From Breoghania sp. (GTDB lineage Bacteria; Pseudomonadota; Alphaproteobacteria; Rhizobiales; Stappiaceae), in the NCBI RefSeq assembly GCF_963674635.1, contig NZ_OY771475.1, positions 4,376,666 through 4,440,665 of the forward strand: a stretch of 64,000 nt of DNA, written 5' to 3'. Of the stretch, positions 33,817-41,603 are shown one piece after another. A model generated the notes under the pieces. It made no database searches and was not told where the DNA came from. It worked only from the letters and a program-made list of their open reading frames with translations. The stretch's first letter is position 1. Each line of letters opens with the position of its first letter. Position numbers and translations under genes: made by a program.

Positions 33817-34545
33817 TCAGCCTTCCTCGTCGATGCGCAGTTCCACCGCCTTGGGGCCCTTGCCGCGCCGATCCGGCTCGGTTTCGAAGGACAGGCGCTG
33901 GCCGCTTTCCAGCCCGGTCAGGCCGGAACGTTCGACCGCGGAAATGTGCACGAAGACGTCCATCGCGCCATCATCGGGGGTGATGAAGCCGAAGCCCTTG
34001 TCACCCTTGAAGAACTTGACCGTCCCGGACTGCCGGGGACCACGTTCCGCCGCGGGGGCGTCTGGACGGGGGCCGTCTGGCCGCGGGCGGAAGCCGCCCC
34101 GGTCTCCACCTCGGTCACCGCCGCCGAAGTTGCGCGGGCCACGGTCACCGCCGCCAGGGGCTCCACGGTCGCCACCGCCGAAGCTGCGATCACCACCGCC
34201 GAAACTCCGTTCGCCGCGATCGCCGCCACCGAAGTTGCGGCCGCCCCTGTCATTGCCTCGCTCGCCACCGCCGCCATAACCGCGCCGGTCGCCATATCCT
34301 CCACTGTCACCATCCCGGTCGCGACCGAAGTCGTTACGGGGGGCTTGGTCCCGCCCTGAGGGCTGGTCGCCAAAGGCGGGGCCCCCGAAATCAGCCGGGT
34401 ATCCAAAATCTTCCGGACCGCCAAAGTCCGGTCGGCTGTCAAAGCCGCGGGACCCGCGGCCATGACCGCGTCGTCCTTTGCTGCGACGTTCCGGCTCGTC
34501 GTCCATATCCGGATCGCCACCCTTGCGGCTGCGCCAATCAGCCAT
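33817..34545 (-). CDS. Cold-shock-domain protein with a long Gly/Arg/Asp/Phe-rich disordered N-terminus
   Basis: A 242-residue protein. The C-terminal 66 residues (about 173-238) are a complete cold-shock domain with RNP1 KGFGFI (183-188) and RNP2 VFVHI (197-201), so it should bind single-stranded RNA or DNA. Residues 1-170 are almost entirely Gly, Arg, Asp, Phe, Pro and Ser, with repeated FGGGDR units (105-110, 115-120, 122-127, 140-145, plus GGGDR at 131-135) and RGG-like steps. This composition resembles disordered RNA-binding tails that drive condensates in eukaryotic proteins. The start at 34545 (MADWRSRKGG) is chosen over a GTG/ATG at 34566. It is preceded by a roughly 600-base gene-free region, which may include a long regulatory leader as in cspA. 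Confidence 0.88.
   Translation of the reverse strand: MADWRSRKGGDPDMDDEPERRSKGRRGHGRGSRGFDSRPDFGGPEDFGYPADFGGPAFGDQPSGRDQAPRNDFGRDRDGDSGGYGDRRGYGGGGERGNDRGGRNFGGGDRGERSFGGGDRSFGGGDRGAPGGGDRGPRNFGGGDRGGDRGGFRPRPDGPRPDAPAAERGPRQSGTVKFFKGDKGFGFITPDDGAMDVFVHISAVERSGLTGLESGQRLSFETEPDRRGKGPKAVELRIDEEG
34108..34236 (-). repeat. Degenerate tandem repeats encoding FGGGDR units
   Basis: Within the cold-shock-domain gene, blocks of about 21-30 bases encoding (N/S)FGGGDR(G) recur four to five times with near-identical codons. The DNA itself is therefore repetitive and could expand or contract by slippage. Confidence 0.7.
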
Positions 34546-35147
34546 CGTATTCCTGCCTCTTCCCAATCACTTTCGACCCTTCACCATCGCGTCGTCGAAT
34601 TGACGCGCCGCTGCGCTCCGTATCCTCCCACCGTTCGGTTGGCAATGCGGGGCGAAGCGGAGATCGATCAACTACTTCCAATGGCGTCCTTGTGCACGCA
34701 AATCGAAAGTCCTTTTCGACCAGTCTGATGGAGCGTGAAAACGGGGGCGCACCGGGCTCTTTCTGCCACCCGTGGCACCTTTGTCTTTCAATCGCCTCAC
34801 CCTGACTGGGCGCTATATTAAGAATAGAATTGACCGCAGAGCAAGTCATACGTCCACAATCGCGACAAAATCCGCCATGGCTGAGCACGATGGTCTTGCC
34901 CGACGAGCGGATATTGTTTGATGCGTCAAAAACAATTATGCGCCCGCTAATCAATCCGACGGGCCGGTCGCGGCGCCATGCAGATCCCCGAGTTGCAATC
35001 GACCGGTTGGCTGCAACCTTGTCCAACTGCGCCATGCTCTAGCGTTAACATTAACAGGAGCAGCGCTTTGCCATGCCGCAATCTGTTTGTTAACGATCCA
35101 TTATTATTTACGATCTGTTAACAGAGCCAGTTCATTGAGGAAGCCAG
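34546..35147. promoter_or_regulatory. Divergent regulatory region between the cold-shock-domain gene and a small membrane-protein gene
   Basis: About 600 bases with no supported gene. An opposite-strand open frame of 165 codons here has no family similarity. AT-rich stretches occur at 34810-34850 and 35080-35125. The right end has four TTAAC boxes (three GTTAAC palindromes at 35044, 35089 and 35117, and ATTAAC at 35050), described separately. Confidence 0.45.
35044..35122 (+). promoter_or_regulatory. Cluster of GTTAAC boxes, possible CtrA-type sites
   Basis: GTTAAC at 35044-35049, 35089-35094 and 35117-35122, plus ATTAAC at 35050-35055, all within 105 bases ahead of the small gene at 35148. 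TTAA-N7-TTAT at 35090-35104 is one mismatch from the CtrA consensus TTAA-N7-TTAA. Regulator identity is a guess. Confidence 0.4.
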
Positions 35148-35402
35148 ATGTTGAGCTTTGATGACCGCGTTGGTTTCATGACGATTGTCGGTCTGTTTGT
35201 CGGCTCCATCCTGTTCGCGGAGCCGGGCACTTATGACCCGGTCACGCGCAGCGTGCGACAAAGCGCGCATGATGCAGTGTCCTTCGTGAAGGACGTGAAG
35301 CAGGACGTGAACGAGTTTCGGCGCAACTATGATCGCCTGATGCGCATGGTTGAGGACAACCGTCGGGCCATTCGCGAGCTTTCGCTGGCGTTCTCGCGTT
35401 AG
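35148..35402 (+). CDS. Small single-pass membrane protein with a coiled coil
   Basis: An 84-residue protein. Residues 9-25 (GFMTIVGLFVGSILFAE) are hydrophobic and should form one membrane segment. Residues 35-84 are highly charged with a heptad-like pattern (AVSFVKDVKQDVNEFRRNYDRLMRMVEDNRRAIREL), suggesting a coiled coil. GAGGAAGCC precedes the ATG. No family recognised. It precedes gloC by about 70 bases on the same strand but has its own promoter-like region with repeated GTTAAC boxes. Confidence 0.72.
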   Translation: MLSFDDRVGFMTIVGLFVGSILFAEPGTYDPVTRSVRQSAHDAVSFVKDVKQDVNEFRRNYDRLMRMVEDNRRAIRELSLAFSR

Positions 35403-35471
35403 GGTGTGTCCCCGCATCATCGCGTGTTATAGCTCTGCCAAGACGTTGATTTTCATATTCCGGCAGGTTCC

Positions 35472-36125
35472 ATGACCCAGATAAACCAACTGATGGCCGC
35501 GGTGATCCCCGTCACGCCGTTTGCCCAGAATTGCACCCTCGTGTGGAACGATGAAACCAAGAAGGGTGTCGTGATCGATCCCGGCGGCGAGGTCGAGCGC
35601 ATTCAGCAGGCCATCGACAAGCATGGCGTCACGGTCGAGCGCATTCTGATCACACATGGCCACATCGATCATATCGGCGGGGCGGCGGATCTGGCGGAGA
35701 AGCTCAGCGTTCCGATCGAGGGGCCGCATGAGGCGGATCAGCCGCTGATCAAGCACGTTCAGGTGCAGGCGGCCCAGTTCGGCATCAACGGACAGGTCAA
35801 GCCCATCGTGCCGGACCGCTGGCTCGTTGAGGGTGATACGGTCGATGTCGGCGGGTTCGAGTTCCAGGTTCTGCATTGCCCGGGTCATGCGCCGGGGCAT
35901 GTGGTCTTCTACAATGAGCCCGCGCGGTTCGCGATCGTCGGCGACGTCCTGTTCAAGGGCGGGATCGGGCGGACCGATCTGCAAGGCGGCGACTACGAAG
36001 AGCTCATGCGCTCGATCAAGGAAAAGCTGCTGCCACTGGGCGACGACGTGGCCTTTCTGCCGGGCCATGGGCCGGGGTCGACCCTTGGCGAAGAACGCGT
36101 GAGCAATCCTTTCCTGCAGGAATGA
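35472..36125 (+). CDS. gloC: Metallo-beta-lactamase-fold hydrolase, GloC/YcbL-type glyoxalase II
   Basis: A 217-residue MBL-fold enzyme. Metal ligands are all present: HGHIDHIGG (motif 2), His in CPGHAPGHVVFYN, Asp in IVGDVLFKGGIGRTDL and the terminal GHGP motif in LPGHGPGSTLGEE, followed by RVSNPF. The short form without the C-terminal helical domain of GloB matches E. coli GloC (YcbL), which hydrolyses S-lactoylglutathione in methylglyoxal detoxification. Convergent with rlpA, leaving 23 bases between stops. Confidence 0.88.
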   Translation: MTQINQLMAAVIPVTPFAQNCTLVWNDETKKGVVIDPGGEVERIQQAIDKHGVTVERILITHGHIDHIGGAADLAEKLSVPIEGPHEADQPLIKHVQVQAAQFGINGQVKPIVPDRWLVEGDTVDVGGFEFQVLHCPGHAPGHVVFYNEPARFAIVGDVLFKGGIGRTDLQGGDYEELMRSIKEKLLPLGDDVAFLPGHGPGSTLGEERVSNPFLQE

Positions 36126-36148
36126 TCCGTGCTGGATGTGGGGGCAGC

Positions 36149-36532
36149 CTAACGCGGACAGCCCGGTACCGGCTTGCCGGCCGGGTCGTCTGCGAGCGTC
36201 AGAGCGACAGGCGCCGTTCCGGCGTTGATATAACCGAGCTTGGCGGCGGCGGCGCGGGTCAGGTCGATGACGCGGCCCTTGGTATAGGGGCCCCGATCAT
36301 TGATGCGCACGACAACGCTGCGCCCGTTTCTGAGATTGGTCACCTTTACCTTGGTGCCGAAGGGAAGGGTGCGGTGGGCGGCTGTCATGGCCTTCGGATT
36401 GGCCATCTCGCCGCTTGCGGTGCGGGTTGTATATTCGTACCAGGCGGCCTTGCCGCATGAGGCAGGCTCGGCCTGGGCAAGCGACGTGGCGCCGACAAGC
36501 GAGGCCGCCGCGATGATCAGGTGCTTCTTCAT
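36149..36532 (-). CDS. RlpA-like double-psi beta-barrel protein
   Basis: A 127-residue exported protein with a signal peptide (KKHLIIAAASLVGATSLAQA, cleavage before EPAS). A single RlpA/DPBB domain follows: GKAAWYEYTTRTASGEMANPKAMTAAHRTLPFGTKVKVTN, then NGRSVVVRINDRGPY and RVIDLTRAAAAKLGYI. There is no lipobox and no SPOR domain, unlike RlpA of E. coli, so it is a short soluble periplasmic version. RlpA proteins cleave denuded septal glycan; activity here is inferred. Start at 36532; the frame extends to 36643. Confidence 0.88.
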   Translation of the reverse strand: MKKHLIIAAASLVGATSLAQAEPASCGKAAWYEYTTRTASGEMANPKAMTAAHRTLPFGTKVKVTNLRNGRSVVVRINDRGPYTKGRVIDLTRAAAAKLGYINAGTAPVALTLADDPAGKPVPGCPR

Positions 36533-36730
36533 CTTGATACCTTGAACTGGCGCTCCCCGAGCGCCGCTATCTTTCGCGCATAGTCCCCTAATGGGGCGAA
36601 GCTGCGGCAGCGGCGGTCCTGCTGACGCTGCGGTTTCCTGCACTTGGCCATTTTCGCAAGGCAGGAGCTATGCTACTGCTCGTCTGCGCCGGACTGACGG
36701 CGTCTTTCGGATTTTCAGGAGATGTCATCC

Positions 36731-37630
36731 ATGCTCACGCGCATCGCCGCCGCGCAATACCCTATCGACTGGCTTGAAAATCTCGATGCCTGGAAGGCCA
36801 AGACCTCGCAGTGGGTGGAGCGGGCCGTTGCCGAAGGCGCGCAGCTGCTGCTCTTTCCCGAATACGGTTCCATGGAACTGGCTTCGCTCTTCGGCGAAGC
36901 GGTCTCGCGGGATATTTTTGCGTCTTTCGATGCCATGCAGGGGCTGTTGCCGGAGGTGATCGAGCACTGGCGCGGACTGGCGGTGGCTAACGGCGTTCAT
37001 ATTGTTGCGCCGAGCTTTCCCGAGCGCAATGACGCGGGCGTCCTGCACAATGTGGCGCGGATTTTCACGCCCAAGGGTTTGTGCGGGGAACAGTCCAAGG
37101 TGATGATGACGCGGTTTGAAGGCGAGCACTGGAACATGCTCGGTGGCGGCGTGGTGCGTGTGTTTGAGACCACGCTCGGGCGTATCGGGATCAGCATCTG
37201 TTATGATGTGGAGTTTCCGCCCATCGCGCGGGCGCAGGCGGAGGCGGGCGCCTGGCTCATTCTGGCCCCCAGTGCGACCGAAGGCGTGATGGGTGCAAGC
37301 CGCGTGGCGATCGGGGCGGCGGCGCGTGCGCTGGAAAACCAGTGCTATGTGGTGACCGCGCCGACATCCGGCAGCGCGCCCTGGTCCGCTGCGGTGGACA
37401 GCAATCGCGGCGCAGCGCGCGTGGTATGCCCGCCCGATCACGGGTTTGCGGAAACCGGGCTCATGGCTGTCGGTGAAATGGACGCGGCGCAATGGGTTTT
37501 CGCCGATCTTGATGCAGGTCTGGTCAAGAGCGCGCGCGAGGACGGCGATGTTCTGATCTTCCGCGACCGGCTGAAGACTGGCGACGCGGCGCCCCTTGCC
37601 GAGGTCGTCGATCTGACCGGGCGGGCCTGA
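36731..37630 (+). CDS. Carbon-nitrogen hydrolase (nitrilase superfamily)
   Basis: A 299-residue hydrolase with the superfamily triad: Glu44 in LLLFPEYGSMEL, Lys in LCGEQSKVMMTRFE and Cys in GISICYDVEFP. It belongs to the amidase/omega-amidase side of the family rather than to aromatic nitrilases; the substrate is unknown. The start at 36731 is preceded by AGGAG at 9 bases. The ATG at 36722 touches that site directly and is less likely. Transcribed away from rlpA. Confidence 0.9.
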   Translation: MLTRIAAAQYPIDWLENLDAWKAKTSQWVERAVAEGAQLLLFPEYGSMELASLFGEAVSRDIFASFDAMQGLLPEVIEHWRGLAVANGVHIVAPSFPERNDAGVLHNVARIFTPKGLCGEQSKVMMTRFEGEHWNMLGGGVVRVFETTLGRIGISICYDVEFPPIARAQAEAGAWLILAPSATEGVMGASRVAIGAAARALENQCYVVTAPTSGSAPWSAAVDSNRGAARVVCPPDHGFAETGLMAVGEMDAAQWVFADLDAGLVKSAREDGDVLIFRDRLKTGDAAPLAEVVDLTGRA

Positions 37631-37690
37631 TCGGCGCTTGTCAGAGGTTGGAGACCGCGACCAATCGGACGCATCCCGTGTGTGAAACAA

Positions 37691-37722
37691 GGAAGAGGCG
37701 GACCCGAAAGCCCGCCTCTTCA
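37691..37722. terminator. Possible terminator between the nitrilase and SIMPL genes
   Basis: GAAGAGGCGG and CCGCCTCTTC form a 10-bp stem around ACCCGAAAGC between convergent genes; no clear T-run on either side. Confidence 0.5.
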
Positions 37723-37818
37723 GTTCGTCTCACGGTTTTAAAGTCGTTTGCGGTGCAAAACATGCTTCGGGGCGTAAACGCTCCGATGAGGGGCGGGTTC
37801 CCCGCACCGCGAAAAAAA

Positions 37819-38556
37819 TCAGTTCTTCAGTTCCCAGGTGATGGTGACTTCCGAGCGCAGGGTTTCCTCACCGGCTTCAACCGGCACGGGCGCGCCTTCT
37901 GCCATCACCTTGGCACGGTCCATCATCATGGGCTGCGGACGCATGCCGTAGGAGTTTTCGGAGATCGAGAGGATCCGGCCAAGTTTGACGCCGGCGGCCT
38001 CTGCATAGAGTTTTGCCTTGCCTTGCACGTCCTCAACCGCGGCGGTGCGGGCCTCGTCGAGGCGCTTGTTGGCATCCGACACGATGAAATTGATGCCGCC
38101 GATACGGTTCGCGCCTTCGCTCACCATGGCGTCGAGCAGGGCGCCGAGCCCTGTGAGGTCGCGCACACGCACCGAAACGCCGTTATTGACCTGGTAGCCG
38201 ACGATCTTGCGCTCTTCCTGCCAGCTGCCGTCCTTCGGAAGGCGCTTCTGGGCATAGCGCGGGGAGATCGAGAACCCCGATGTCTGGATATCGCGCGCCT
38301 CGATCCCGGCCTTCTTGATCTGGTCGATGAGGGCGGTCATGGCCTTGGTGTTGGCGGTGAGGGCATCGCGGGCGGTATCGGCCTGCGAAACGACGCCGGA
38401 GGTCACCATTGCCATGTCGGGTGTCGCTGTGACCTCGCCATATCCGTTGAGGCTCATCGTGGCCGTCTGCTGCTCGTCGGAAGCCCAGGCGGGGTTGGCG
38501 AAGGCGACAAACGAGGCCAGCATCAGGGTGGCGAGGGGGCGGAACGATGGCGACAT
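37819..38556 (-). CDS. SIMPL-domain periplasmic protein
   Basis: A 245-residue exported protein of the SIMPL (DUF541) family. Signal peptide residues 1-25 (PLATLMLASFVAFANPAWA). The domain (about 30-240) starts ATMSLNGYGEVTATPDMAMVTSGVVSQADTARDALTANTKAM, with YQVNNGVSVRVRDLTGLGALLDAM in the middle and ARTAAVEDVQGKAKLYAEAAGVKLG near the end. Members include the Brucella immunogen BP26, which assembles into channel-like rings; function otherwise unclear. The gene stands alone. Confidence 0.9.
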   Translation of the reverse strand: MSPSFRPLATLMLASFVAFANPAWASDEQQTATMSLNGYGEVTATPDMAMVTSGVVSQADTARDALTANTKAMTALIDQIKKAGIEARDIQTSGFSISPRYAQKRLPKDGSWQEERKIVGYQVNNGVSVRVRDLTGLGALLDAMVSEGANRIGGINFIVSDANKRLDEARTAAVEDVQGKAKLYAEAAGVKLGRILSISENSYGMRPQPMMMDRAKVMAEGAPVPVEAGEETLRSEVTITWELKN

Positions 38557-38827
38557 GAGGTTTCCTTGTGACTCTCAACTTCCCTGCAAGCGACTCAAGG
38601 GCTTGCGGGGTTCATATCGGGTGTTCGGTAGTTCCACCCATCGCATCCGAATGAGGCGGGTATGCGGCAAGGCTGGGTGTTTCTGCCAGTGGTCGTGGGT
38701 TACCTGCTCGCGGGCCTTGTATGTGGCCGCCACCTTGGTATAGGAAACTATCTTTGGCTGCTTCGGGCGCGCGTTTCGCGTCCGCAATGCCACGCCGGAT
38801 CGCCGGGTTTTCCCCGTGGCGCTTCAA

Positions 38828-38903
38828 GGGCCTGTAGCTCAATGGTTAGAGCCGACCGCTCATAACGGTCTGGTTGCAGGTTCGAGTCCTGCCGGGCCCA
38901 CCA
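38828..38903 (+). tRNA. tRNA-Ile2 (anticodon CAU, lysidine-modified)
   Basis: A 76-base cloverleaf with encoded CCA. The acceptor stem GGGCCTG pairs with CGGGCCC, the D stem is GCTC/GAGC, the anticodon stem GACCG/CGGTC encloses CTCATAA, and the T stem is GCAGG/CCTGC with TTCGAGT. Anticodon CAU allows Met or Ile2. It is not the initiator, because base pair 1-72 is G-C and the anticodon stem lacks three G-C pairs. C4-G69 and C5-G68 are the elements used by TilS, favouring Ile2 (AUA codons). Confidence 0.88.
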
Positions 38904-39157
38904 TCTCTTCCACAGAGCATTGATCTTTCAAGAGAATTCTCTCGAATTGTCTCATTGGCGGAACGAGGGGTGAAAAGCGGGGAATTTCTCCGTTTGCCTG
39001 CCTGCTTGTCTTGTGGGGCGGCCTGTAGGCGGTCTGCCTGGATCGAATTTTCCTTGTTCAAATGGTCGAACGCGAAAGCTGCCAGACGGCGTTGCCGGGC
39101 TTTAAGGGGGTAGATACGGGCATTCCGGTTTTGCTCCGCCGTCGGCAGCCTGATGTT

Positions 39158-39745
39158 TCAGTTGGCTGCCAACCAGGTGGAGATGAGGGAGGCAAGTTCG
39201 TCCACTGCCTCGTCTTTGCTGATCCGCGCATTGACCATCGCATCGGACAGCGCTTCAGCCGCACCGATAATCGCGATGCAGCGGCGGCTGATTTCTGTCT
39301 CCGACAGCGTCACGAGCGGGGCGAGCGCCTTGATGAAGAGCGCGATATGGCCATCGATCATCTCCTGCTGATAGGCGCTCATCTGCGCATCGCCCTTCAA
39401 CGCCGCCGCGATCGCATGCCATTCGGGGCCAACGGCGTCATGACACTCCATATAGGCCTGCGCAATAAGGCGGGCGAAATCACCAAGACGGACCTGCGTC
39501 TCGCGTAGCGCGGCGTCGAGCGCGCGCACCTGACGGTCATTGATCTCCTTGTAGAGGGCGATCATGAGCCCCGCGCGGGTCTCGAAATGACTGTAGGCGA
39601 TCGGCTTGCTGACCCCTGCGCGCTCGGCCAGTCCGCCCAGTGTCAGCGCGTCGGTGCCTTGTTCGCGCACCATGTTATGCGCGGTCTCCAGAAGCTGTGC
39701 CCTGCGTTCCGCCCGCGGCATCTTTTTCGACACACTGCTCGCCAC
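39158..39745 (-). CDS. TetR/AcrR-family regulator of the divergent dehydrogenase gene
   Basis: A 195-residue TetR-type repressor. HTH at about 12-60 (RRAQLLETAHNMVREQGTDALTLGGLAERAGVSKPIAYSHFETRAGLM), with the ligand and dimer domain in the remaining 130 residues. The GTG at 39745 has GAGGG nine bases upstream; an ATG at 39721 is an alternative. It is transcribed away from the dehydrogenase gene, and a long palindrome lies 28 bases ahead of its start. Repression of both genes, released by a small molecule, is the usual logic of this layout and is inferred here. Confidence 0.9.
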   Translation of the reverse strand: MASSVSKKMPRAERRAQLLETAHNMVREQGTDALTLGGLAERAGVSKPIAYSHFETRAGLMIALYKEINDRQVRALDAALRETQVRLGDFARLIAQAYMECHDAVGPEWHAIAAALKGDAQMSAYQQEMIDGHIALFIKALAPLVTLSETEISRRCIAIIGAAEALSDAMVNARISKDEAVDELASLISTWLAAN

Positions 39746-39772
39746 TCTTGACAGCCCTCATGCGCATGGATA

Positions 39773-39813
39773 CTACGATTAGTAACTTACTTTTTGTAGG
39801 TTACGAATTGTAG
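39773..39813. promoter_or_regulatory. Long palindromic operator, probable TetR site
   Basis: Two 18-base arms (CTACGATTAGTAACTTAC and GTAGGTTACGAATTGTAG) around TTTTT match as inverted repeats at 15 of 18 positions. The core GTAACTTAC/GTAGGTTAC is the best-conserved part. It lies between the tetR start and the divergent dehydrogenase. Confidence 0.7.
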
Positions 39814-39938
39814 CACACAGCTTCGCTTGTCGCCAGTTCGCCAGCGGCGCCCTCGAAAAGCGTCAGATCCGGACGGCTCATCCGACGCCCCCCCGTGGGA
39901 TAGGCCCGACAAGGGAACCAGACTTGAAAGGCACCAAA

Positions 39939-40958
39939 ATGCGTAAGGCACCCATTCTTCTGATTGGCGGTTCAGGCACTGTCGGCCGGCGCACGGCGCA
40001 GTCTCTTCGAGAGGCCAATCCGGATCAGCCGCTGCTGATCGGCGGGCGCGATCTGGCGAAGGCCGAGGCGGTGGCCGCGGAACTCGGGCATGCAGAGGCT
40101 GTCGCGATCGATCTTGACGCCGCTGATCTTGGCGTCGGCGAGCGCCCGCTTGCCGCAATCGCGCTCTTTTTCAAGGATGACACGCTCACGGCGCTGCGCT
40201 ACGCGCTTTCGCGCGGCGTGCCTTACATGAGCATTTCCTCCGGCATTCACGAGGTCGGCCCGGAATTGGCCACCCAGATGTACCAGCCCAAGGCCGCTCC
40301 GGTGGTTTTCGGTGCGGAATGGCTGGTGGGTGCGACGACCATCCCCATCCTGCATGCCGCGAAGGATCTGGCCCGCGTGGACAGCATCAATATCGCCGGG
40401 CTGATCGATGAGCAGGATTTCGGCGGTCCGGCGACCCTACGCGATATCGAACGCCTCATGTACACCAAGCCCGCCGTGCTGACTGTCCAGGACGGGGCAT
40501 ATGTCTGGCTCGGCCAGGGCGAGGGCGCCGGGCAGTTCCATGCGATCGACGGGACGCCGGTGGAGGCCGAAAGCTATTCGCCCTATGACTTGCTGACGCT
40601 GTCCGTCGAAACGGGCGCGGACAATATCCGCTTCCTGCTTGCCGCGGGCGAGACCTCTTCGCGCCGTCGCGGCGACCCGTTGTCGACGGAGATCATCTAC
40701 GAGATCACGGGCGACGGGCAGGACGGGTCCCGACAGAGCTTCCGCCAGGCGGTCTTCCATCCGCGTGGCCAGATGCCGCTGACCGCACTCGGTACTGCAA
40801 TGGTTCTGGAAAGGCTCGCGGGGCTCTCTGGAGATGACGCTGTCTCGGCCGGGCTCTATTTCCCCTCCCAGCTCATCGACCATCAGGCCTACATGAGGCG
40901 CTTTGCGGCGATCGGTGGCGAGATCCTGCCCCTTCCGGCATCCGCTCCGGCGGCATAA
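39939..40958 (+). CDS. Saccharopine-dehydrogenase-like NAD(P)-binding oxidoreductase
   Basis: A 339-residue protein with an N-terminal Rossmann domain (ILLIGGSGTVGRRTAQSLREANPDQPLLIGGRD), as in saccharopine dehydrogenase and trans-acting enoyl-reductase-like proteins. A C-terminal domain without clear motifs follows (VFGAEWLVGATTIPILHAAKDLARVDSINIAGLID and later strands). Start at 39939 (AAAGG seven bases upstream); an in-frame ATG-like start at 39924 is possible. Substrate unknown. The divergent TetR gene with a shared palindromic operator suggests inducible expression, for example by the substrate. A terminator follows at 41014. Confidence 0.8.
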   Translation: MRKAPILLIGGSGTVGRRTAQSLREANPDQPLLIGGRDLAKAEAVAAELGHAEAVAIDLDAADLGVGERPLAAIALFFKDDTLTALRYALSRGVPYMSISSGIHEVGPELATQMYQPKAAPVVFGAEWLVGATTIPILHAAKDLARVDSINIAGLIDEQDFGGPATLRDIERLMYTKPAVLTVQDGAYVWLGQGEGAGQFHAIDGTPVEAESYSPYDLLTLSVETGADNIRFLLAAGETSSRRRGDPLSTEIIYEITGDGQDGSRQSFRQAVFHPRGQMPLTALGTAMVLERLAGLSGDDAVSAGLYFPSQLIDHQAYMRRFAAIGGEILPLPASAPAA

Positions 40959-41012
40959 CGCGCCTGACGTTTCTCCCCCCGTCTTGCGTGATGCCCGACG
41001 GGGAAAGGAGAG

Positions 41013-41047
41013 GAGCCCGCATGCCGCCCCCGGTGTGCGGGCTTTTC
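41013..41047 (+). terminator. Intrinsic terminator after the dehydrogenase gene
   Basis: AGCCCGCA (41014-41021) and TGCGGGCT (41036-41043) form an 8-bp stem followed by TTTTCTCG. Confidence 0.82.
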
Positions 41048-41296
41048 TCGTTGCATCCGCCCCGCTCTACCAGATTGAAGTCATGCCGCTCTCTCGGGTT
41101 TTTCGAGATTGGCTATGCCCCCATCTGTGCGCGAATCAGCCGGAACGGATCGACCTGTCGCAGGCTCGGCAGAGTTTCGGCAAGCTGTTCCGCGATGCGC
41201 ATGCGAGGCCGGTTTTGGCCCGAGGTCTCGCGGTTTCGCCCGGCCTGACGCCACTTGTTGGGCGCAGGACGACGGACACGGCACGTTCGCTGTAGA

Positions 41297-41329
41297 ATTC
41301 AATATATGGAATGCGTTTCACTAAAACGC
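41297..41329. promoter_or_regulatory. Two adjacent palindromes upstream of glpF-dhaKLM
   Basis: ATTC-N8-GAAT (41297-41312), an arrangement like IclR-type sites, is followed at once by GCGTTT-N5-AAACGC (41313-41329), similar in form to LacI-type sites. They lie about 275 bases ahead of glpF. No regulator gene is adjacent. Confidence 0.4.
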
Positions 41330-41603
41330 CCTAGCGTCAAGTCGGGCGCAAGATCGGCGGAACGGCGGAAAACTGCGGAAAAAACGCCATGCGACGGAAT
41401 GTCGCAACTCAGTATTTTGCCCATTGCCAAGATATGTGTTGGGCTTCCTTCCGCTTCGGTAGCTTCAAACGGCTCGCGATGAAGTTCCGTGTCTGTCCGG
41501 GATCGCGCTTGGCGCCACGTCTTTCCCTCTTCGTCCACGCTCCCGCTCAAATGCCACTCAACCCATCCGCGGACCTCTGCCGAAAAGTGTGAGGAGAACC
41601 ATA

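Larger units (their letters stand above)
40959..41603. promoter_or_regulatory. Intergenic region ahead of the glpF-dha operon
   Basis: About 645 bases. The dehydrogenase terminator is at 41014-41047. From about 41290 the sequence becomes AT-richer and holds two adjacent palindromes (41297-41329, separate entry) and a TGCGAC...GTCGCA hairpin near 41391-41407. Short open frames on both strands overlap one another and show no similarity. Confidence 0.45.

Noticed and set aside
34538..35035. 165-codon minus-strand frame in the region upstream of the cold-shock-domain gene
   Set aside because: Overlaps the start of the cold-shock-domain gene, has no ribosome site and a random-looking composition; more likely untranslated leader.
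38662..38865. Small hydrophobic plus-strand frame running into the tRNA gene
   Set aside because: It reads into the tRNA and has no ribosome site; the hydrophobic start is probably chance.
38828..39157. tRNA-Ile2 as an integration site
   Set aside because: No duplicated tRNA 3' end, integrase or composition change is seen downstream; the next gene is an ordinary TetR gene.
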